The notes under the pieces: model-generated | What the model was told of the DNA's origin: nothing | What the model saw: the letters and a program-made list of their open reading frames with translations, nothing else | The model's database searches: none | Translations under genes and position numbers: made by a program | Shown here: piece after piece, positions 12,351 through 16,729 of the stretch | How positions within the stretch are numbered: the first letter of the stretch is position 1 | How the letters are laid out: every line of letters begins with the position of its first letter | Source: JABMMZ01 sp044373665 | GTDB taxonomy: Bacteria > Bacteroidota > Bacteroidia > NS11-12g > UBA955 | Assembly (NCBI GenBank): GCA_044373665.1 | Contig: JBIPNH010000048.1 | Span: 1-16,729, forward strand | Direction of reading: 5' to 3' | Length of the DNA: 16,729 nt

Positions 12351-13312
12351 TACTTGTCATTTATTTTTTTGAGAGTAAAGATAAAAACACCAAACAAGGC
12401 AGGTAAAATTAAGTTAAATAAATACAAAATCAAACCAGGCAAATACGCTAATTGATTGGCAAATACAGGAACAGGGAGTCTAGAAAACACCAATACAGGA
12501 ATACTTATTCGCGCTATAATATCAGAAAATAAAAAACTAGGTACAATGGTCTGCAATAAAAAAATAACAGAAATGGCTGCCATAATTGTAACAAAATATT
12601 GACTGGAGTTTGAAATGTAATAGACAAGCAATAAATAGGGAATGACAAATGAAAAATACCTTAACATGGAAATTAACAGAAGGGCGGATAATCTTTTCCT
12701 ATTAAAATAAGGACTTGATTGTTTTAATTTTACAAGGCATTTCCAATTGAGCTTAGAAATAATAAAAGGCAAATTAGCAAAGACGATAAAAGAGAGAAGC
12801 ATTAACAAAACACTGACAATTACAACGCCTTGATATGATTGGTACAAATTCAAATAAACTATCCCTAAAACACCAAACAAAAGAGTCATAAAAAGCTGAC
12901 TTACACTTCCCCAAATTGAAAGTAAAGCAGCAATCCATTTGTATTTATTTTCAACAAAAGCCAATCTGCCGATGTATTCCCCTGTCTTGTTTGGGAAAAC
13001 TTGGGAAACAGCTACCCCTGACAACACTGACAAAAAAGATTGTTTGAATGTGAGTTTGGATATCGGCTTAAGTGTCCACCTCCACTTTACTGATTCCAAA
13101 GACCAATTAACAATAGAAAAAAACAAAAGAGCTACTATTAACAGTGGATTCATATTCAATAAATACATTTGAAATTGAGCCCACGAAAAATGAACATTTT
13201 TACTAAAATAGTTATAAAAGGATAAAATCAGTAGTATAGGAAGAAGCCATTTTATTATTCTATAAAATAGTTTCCAATTAATGTTTTTAATTATCTTTGT
13301 TTTGTTTTGCAA
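12350..13312 (-). CDS. YbhN/AglD-like membrane protein (LPG synthase TM family)
   Basis: 320 residues, 7-8 membrane helices. The family signature is present: SLESVKWRWTLKPIS near 71-85 and VFPNKTGEYIGRLAFVENKY near 105-124, corresponding to the 'P.r.Ge..R' loop of the UPF0104 / lysylphosphatidylglycerol-synthase membrane region. There is no catalytic aminoacyl-transfer domain, so it is not an LPG synthase; proteins of this type are thought to act in lipid or glycolipid transfer or flipping. It is paired with a family 2 glycosyltransferase (one-base overlap). No ATG is available before the first helix: TTG at 13312 is the likely start (MQNKTKIIKNINW), and it overlaps the TTG start of ruvC on the other strand. 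Confidence 0.8.
   Translation of the reverse strand: MQNKTKIIKNINWKLFYRIIKWLLPILLILSFYNYFSKNVHFSWAQFQMYLLNMNPLLIVALLFFSIVNWSLESVKWRWTLKPISKLTFKQSFLSVLSGVAVSQVFPNKTGEYIGRLAFVENKYKWIAALLSIWGSVSQLFMTLLFGVLGIVYLNLYQSYQGVVIVSVLLMLLSFIVFANLPFIISKLNWKCLVKLKQSSPYFNRKRLSALLLISMLRYFSFVIPYLLLVYYISNSSQYFVTIMAAISVIFLLQTIVPSFLFSDIIARISIPVLVFSRLPVPVFANQLAYLPGLILYLFNLILPALFGVFIFTLKKINDK
13292..13299 (+). promoter_or_regulatory. Candidate -7 box of ruvC
   Basis: TATCTTTG matches TAnnTTTG and ends 7 bases before the TTG start of ruvC at 13307. Transcription would begin about 13304-13306, giving a leaderless or nearly leaderless mRNA. The -33 side is poor: TTTC at 13271-13274 is the nearest candidate, 17 bases away. 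The box lies inside the first codons of the divergent YbhN-like gene. Confidence 0.35.
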
Positions 13313-13894
13313 AGAGTTGAAATTAGTGAATTTGATAAAATTGTATTGGGTATAGATCCGGGTACAAATATAATGGGTTACGGCATTGTAGGATGCATAG
13401 GCAAAAAAATTACTTTATTAAGTATTGGAATAATCAAATTGGACAAATTTGAAGACCACGCCTTAAAATTAAAGCATATTTTTGAGCGAGTAACCGGACT
13501 GATAGACAGTTACCATCCTGATGAAATGGCTATTGAAGCTCCATTTTTTGGAAAAAACGTACAATCCATGTTGAAACTAGGAAGAGCTCAAGGGGTTGCA
13601 ATAGCCGCTGGATTAATGAGAGATATGCCTATTTTTGAATACCAACCTCGAAAAATAAAGCAAAGTATTACGGGCAACGGTAATTCGAGTAAAGAACAAG
13701 TAGCTGAAATGTTACAACGCTTGTTGAATTTTGAAGAAATGCCCAAAAATTTGGATGCAACAGATGGATTAGCTGCGGCAATATGCCATATTAATCAATT
13801 TACTCCAAGGGGATTTGGTTTAAAAACCGGCAAAAACAAAACAGGTTCTTGGGAACAATTTGCCAAGGAGAACGAAAAAAGAATTAAGAAATAA
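13307..13894 (+). CDS. ruvC: Crossover junction endodeoxyribonuclease RuvC
   Basis: 195 residues. The four acidic catalytic positions are present: D17 in GIDPGTN, E77 in AIEAPFFGKN, and D150 and D153 in NLDATDGLAAAICH, where H161 is also the conserved one. The dimerisation and junction-binding helix VQSMLKLGRAQGVAIAAG is well kept. RuvC cuts Holliday junctions, together with RuvAB, during recombination repair. There is no ATG before the first catalytic residue; TTG 13307 is the most likely start and gives the normal short lead (MQRVEISEFDKIVLGID). It is divergent from the YbhN-like gene with a six-base overlap of start codons and ends one base before the convergent M23 peptidase gene. Confidence 0.94.
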   Translation: MQRVEISEFDKIVLGIDPGTNIMGYGIVGCIGKKITLLSIGIIKLDKFEDHALKLKHIFERVTGLIDSYHPDEMAIEAPFFGKNVQSMLKLGRAQGVAIAAGLMRDMPIFEYQPRKIKQSITGNGNSSKEQVAEMLQRLLNFEEMPKNLDATDGLAAAICHINQFTPRGFGLKTGKNKTGSWEQFAKENEKRIKK

Positions 13895-13895
13895 A

Positions 13896-14813
13896 TTATT
13901 TAACTTTTATTTTCTGACCTAATCTAAGAATTGAAGTTTCCTTCAATCCATTCAATTTACATAACTTAGAAACTGTCGTTTTGTTTCTTCTCGCAATGGC
14001 GCTAAGTGTGTCTCCTTGTTTAATTTTGTGATATTTAACAGGTATTACATGTTCGTGAACAGTTGACCTGCCATTCTTTTGTTTTTTTACAAGTTTGTTT
14101 GACTGAAAAAGATTTTCATCAATCAGAACTTCATTGTTTACTAATGAAAAATTCTCAAAAGAAATAAACTTAGCAGGGTCAATTGGTTGTCCCATAAATC
14201 TGATTTCAAAGTGTAAATGAGAACCATAACTGTGTCCAGTATTTCCGCCCAAACCAACTATTTCACCAGCTTTAATCGATTGACCTGCTTCCACTAATAC
14301 TTTAGATAAGTGACCATATAAAGTTTCTAATCCATTTGGATGTCTCACCACTACCATATTGCCATAACCATGGTAGTATTTAGACATTCTTACAACGCCA
14401 TCAAAGGCAGTAACAACAGTATCTCCTGTTTCCAAATCTATATCAATACCATTGTGGGCTCGCCCTTTTCTCCAACCGAAGTTAGACGTTACAGTATTGT
14501 AAACAGGCATAACAAATCCATTTGAATCAGGCGCTAAGCATATATTTACAGGCGATTTAAAACTATTAAAATCATACAAATAGGGATTCAAATTATCCGT
14601 ATCCCAAGTATTGATGTAAAGTTCCCAAGCTGTACTGAATGTAGAATCAAAATTTTCTTTTTTTTCTTCATCATCGCCACCTTCAGTTTTAAATTCTGAT
14701 GCTTTTTTTACGGGATGAGAAAATGAATGAGATGACAACAAAACAAACCCAAGTAGTCCTATGAACAAAGAACTATAAAGATTTAATTTTATCAAGGGCA
14801 TTTTTTTTGTCAA
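13896..14813 (-). CDS. M23 family metallopeptidase with LysM domain
   Basis: 305 residues. An N-terminal hydrophobic segment (about 8-30) is a signal peptide or anchor. A charged linker (GGDDEEKKENFD) and a conserved-looking stretch follow, then the M23 (LytM) domain at about 100-215. The zinc ligands are H120 and D124 in HNGID and H201 in HLHFE; the catalytic histidines H168 (GHLS) and H199 are intact, so it should be active. A LysM domain (YHKIKQGDTLSAIARR, then LCKLNGL and LRLGQKIKVK; about 261-305) binds peptidoglycan. I infer a periplasmic or surface peptidoglycan endopeptidase used in cell-wall turnover or division. The first 41 bases overlap the end of ribF; ATG 14801 would cut this to 29. 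All three lysine codons at the start fit a signal peptide. Confidence 0.9.
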   Translation of the reverse strand: MTKKMPLIKLNLYSSLFIGLLGFVLLSSHSFSHPVKKASEFKTEGGDDEEKKENFDSTFSTAWELYINTWDTDNLNPYLYDFNSFKSPVNICLAPDSNGFVMPVYNTVTSNFGWRKGRAHNGIDIDLETGDTVVTAFDGVVRMSKYYHGYGNMVVVRHPNGLETLYGHLSKVLVEAGQSIKAGEIVGLGGNTGHSYGSHLHFEIRFMGQPIDPAKFISFENFSLVNNEVLIDENLFQSNKLVKKQKNGRSTVHEHVIPVKYHKIKQGDTLSAIARRNKTTVSKLCKLNGLKETSILRLGQKIKVK

Positions 14814-15705
14814 GCTGCAAATTTAAGGATAATTCCTCTAAATTTTCAAACTTAATTTCGTCTCTTAGTCGATTAACAAAAAATACTTCTAATTCTTTTT
14901 TATACAAATCTGACTGATAATCAATATAATGCACTTCTATTGAAAATCCTTTGTCCTGAATCGTCGGATTATAGCCAATATTTGCCATACCGTATACCTT
15001 AACCCCATCCAAGATTGAATAAACCAAGTAAACCCCAATTGAAGGGAGTAATTTTTCCTTAATATCTGTTTTGATATTAGCGGTTGGGAACCCTATGGTT
15101 CTACCTATTTTCATACCTTCCACTACCAAACCGCGAAGGGAATAGGAACGACCCAAATAAGCATTTGCCTTTTCTATTAATCCTTCTGACAATGCTTGTC
15201 TAATTTTTGTACTGCTAATTGCAATATCGCTAATTTCTTCAACCCCAATCTCAATAACACTAAAATTAAACAATAGCGATTGCTTTTTCAACAACTGTAT
15301 ATCACCTTCGCGTCCCTTTCCAAATCGATGGTCGTATCCAAAAATAACGGAAGCAACATTGATTTTATTGACCAAAACTTCCTCAATAAAAAACGTTGCA
15401 CTCTGATTACTAAAGGCTTTGTCAAATGGGATTACGATTACATTATCGACGCCACACTTTTCGAGCATTTCCAGTTTTTCGGGAAGAGATTGAAGTAGTT
15501 TTAACTGATTATTATCGGGATATAGCAACAATCGAGGGTGTGGCCAAAAGGTCATTAATACCGATTCCAAACCCTTTTCCTTACTTTCTGCAGTCAATTT
15601 ACTTAATATCTTTTGATGCCCCAAATGAACCCCATCAAAGGTTCCTTGGGTAAAAATAGTTTTACCAAATTTTGGTAGATTTTCTAGGGAATTAAATACG
15701 TTCAT
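14773..15705 (-). CDS. ribF: Bifunctional riboflavin kinase / FAD synthetase
   Basis: 310 residues, the usual length. The N-terminal FAD synthetase domain has the nucleotidyl-transferase motif GTFDGVHLGHQ (21-31), FGYDHRFGKGREG (122-134) and ISSTKIR (164-170). The C-terminal riboflavin kinase domain has GRTIGFPTANI (201-211), YGMANIGYNPTI (238-249) and FVNRLRDEIKFENLEEL (276-292). It turns riboflavin into FMN and then FAD. The start codon overlaps the truB stop by one base (TAATG), the common truB-ribF pairing in bacteria. I see no FMN riboswitch anywhere near, so control by flavin, if any, is not at this site. Confidence 0.95.
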   Translation of the reverse strand: MNVFNSLENLPKFGKTIFTQGTFDGVHLGHQKILSKLTAESKEKGLESVLMTFWPHPRLLLYPDNNQLKLLQSLPEKLEMLEKCGVDNVIVIPFDKAFSNQSATFFIEEVLVNKINVASVIFGYDHRFGKGREGDIQLLKKQSLLFNFSVIEIGVEEISDIAISSTKIRQALSEGLIEKANAYLGRSYSLRGLVVEGMKIGRTIGFPTANIKTDIKEKLLPSIGVYLVYSILDGVKVYGMANIGYNPTIQDKGFSIEVHYIDYQSDLYKKELEVFFVNRLRDEIKFENLEELSLNLQLDKKNALDKIKSL

Positions 15706-16439
15706 TAAAGTTCAGAAATCCTTTGAAATTCATTTATATCAAAAGCATTATTAATATTAAAATCACCAATTTGTGTTCGGCGTAATTCGGTTAAATAGCA
15801 ACCACTTTTTAATTCTTTTGCAAAATCATGAGCTAAAGTTCTGATATAAGTTCCTTTACTGCAATTAACTTCAAAATTCAAATGAGGCAATTGACCGTCT
15901 ACCTGAAATGAATAAATATTAATCTGTCTACTTTTTATCTCGACGGTTTCTCCTTGTCTTGCCATTTTATAAGCTCTAGTGCCATTGACTTTGATTGCTG
16001 AATAAATAGGAGGCGTTTGTGTTACAACTCCTGTAAAACCTAAAACAGCTTTATTAATATCATCTTCCATAATATGGCCATATTCATATTCCATATCAAA
16101 TGGCGTTTCCAAATCGAAGGAAGGGGTTGTTTTTCCAAAATTAAATAAACCTGTGTAAACCTTATACATGTCTTGTATTTGTTCTATCATCTTGGTGCAC
16201 TTTCCTGTACAAACAATCATTAAACCTGTTGCCAATGGATCCAAAGTGCCTGCATGCCCTACCCTTTTGGACTTTGTAATGTATTTTATCTTTTTTACTA
16301 ATTTAAAGGAACTCCAACCCTCGGGCTTGTCAAACAAATAAATCGCATTTTCAGGAATTTGGTCTGCTTTGAAATTTTCTTTGGTTACCAAAAAGGAAGA
16401 AATATCCGAAAATTTATCAAATTTTACTAAATCTTCCAT
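15705..16439 (-). CDS. truB: tRNA pseudouridine(55) synthase TruB
   Basis: 244 residues. After an N-terminal extension of about 33 residues comes IYLFDKPEGWSSFKLVKKIK, then the catalytic motif GHAGTLDPLATGLM (61-74) with the nucleophile D67, and later YKVYTGLFNFGKTTPSFDLE and the RTLAHDFAKEL helix. It converts U55 of the tRNA T-loop to pseudouridine. It lacks a long PUA domain, as is usual for many Bacteroidota forms. The ATG at 16439 lies 23 bases inside the end of the upstream T9SS-secreted protein gene; no other ATG lies between it and the core, so the overlap appears real. It is followed by ribF with a one-base overlap. Confidence 0.94.
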   Translation of the reverse strand: MEDLVKFDKFSDISSFLVTKENFKADQIPENAIYLFDKPEGWSSFKLVKKIKYITKSKRVGHAGTLDPLATGLMIVCTGKCTKMIEQIQDMYKVYTGLFNFGKTTPSFDLETPFDMEYEYGHIMEDDINKAVLGFTGVVTQTPPIYSAIKVNGTRAYKMARQGETVEIKSRQINIYSFQVDGQLPHLNFEVNCSKGTYIRTLAHDFAKELKSGCYLTELRRTQIGDFNINNAFDINEFQRISEL

Positions 16440-16729
16440 TAAAAATTAATTGATTGTTGATTGAAACTGTATAAAAATAAACACCTGATTTAAATTCTTT
16501 TACTCCAATAATGGCTTGTTGATTTCCTTTTAATTGATAATTCTCCAGAGTCATAATTTCTTTACCTAAAGCATCTTGTATTTTAACCGATATTAAACCA
16601 TCAACCGTTGTTTTAAAAGGAACGGTTAACTCATCACTAACAGGATTAGGATAGGCTAGTACTAAATCTTTTGTTTTGTTCTCGTCAACAGAAACCATAG
16701 GGTCGTTTGTTGTTATTTTCGAAATCCAA
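16417..16729 (-). CDS. C-terminal part of a secreted protein with T9SS type A sorting domain (partial)
   Basis: Only the last part of the gene is in the window; the frame is open to the right edge (WISKITTNDP precedes the first in-window methionine), so the start lies outside. What is seen is the sorting domain: LAYPNPVSDELTVPF, VKIQDALGKEIMTLEN, QQAIIGVKEFKSGVYFYTV and the final FNGRFSKI. The 'YPNP', the 'D..G' turn and the 'l..G.Y....' strands are diagnostic of Por_Secre_tail (type A) domains that direct cargo through the type IX system and are then cut off at the cell surface. The function of the cargo is unknown. Its end overlaps truB by 23 bases. Confidence 0.85.
   Translation of the reverse strand, partial: WISKITTNDPMVSVDENKTKDLVLAYPNPVSDELTVPFKTTVDGLISVKIQDALGKEIMTLENYQLKGNQQAIIGVKEFKSGVYFYTVSINNQLIFNGRFSKI

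Noticed and set aside
12939..13172. Plus-strand ORF opposite the YbhN-like gene
   Set aside because: Antisense to a clear membrane-protein gene, no recognisable domain.
15280..15653. Plus-strand ORFs opposite ribF
   Set aside because: Antisense shadows of a well-supported ribF.
15600..15760. FMN riboswitch near ribF
   Set aside because: ribF starts inside the end of truB, leaving no room for an aptamer; none is seen elsewhere in the window.

Overview
The window reads as a low-GC chromosome segment of a Bacteroidota bacterium. The support is: a C-terminal type IX secretion (T9SS) sorting domain at the right edge; LptC, type III pantothenate kinase and RhlE-type helicase of the Bacteroidota style; almost no Shine-Dalgarno sequences ahead of genes; and several matches to the Bacteroidota promoter pattern TTTG-N19-TAnnTTTG, two of them perfect. 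I cannot fix the class; Chitinophagia- or Flavobacteriia-like lineages both fit. I see no tRNA, rRNA, CRISPR array, insertion sequence or phage gene inside the window.

Layout. 1-309 is non-coding and holds a perfect minus-strand promoter firing out of the left edge, possibly into a stable-RNA operon. 340-615 is a small heavy-metal-binding protein, convergent with a DEAD-box helicase (746-1951, minus). 2224-4555 is a four-gene plus-strand unit: a small conserved protein with a C-terminal CPSSC motif, a protein with about seven membrane helices, a histidine kinase lacking any sensor domain, and a NarL/LuxR-type response regulator. Downstream, 4556-4925 is a complex regulatory stretch with three related palindromes (type GGTACTTTAGTACC), a promoter overlapping the third, a 19-bp hairpin and a 9-codon mini-ORF. 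It is followed by two small genes of unknown function (4926-5204, 5217-5378) and a stand-alone WYL-like protein (5479-5829).

5819-6187 (minus) is the ribosome silencing factor RsfS. It is divergent from a long plus-strand run 6216-11275: biotin-protein ligase, pantothenate kinase, an outer-membrane protein, a secreted TPR protein, the LPS-transport lipoprotein LptC and a small membrane protein. These genes overlap or nearly touch, so they look like one operon joining cofactor synthesis with envelope biogenesis. The minus pair 11256-13312 (glycosyltransferase and YbhN-like membrane protein) is divergent from ruvC (13307-13894). The right end is a minus-strand set: the end of a T9SS-secreted protein, truB, ribF and a LysM-bearing M23 peptidase, each overlapping the next.

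The most interesting points are the split sensor system at 2224-4555 with candidate operators just downstream; several -7 promoter boxes lying only 6-8 bases before start codons, which suggests leaderless or nearly leaderless transcripts; and four genes (birA, lptC, ruvC, the YbhN-like gene) that have no usable ATG.
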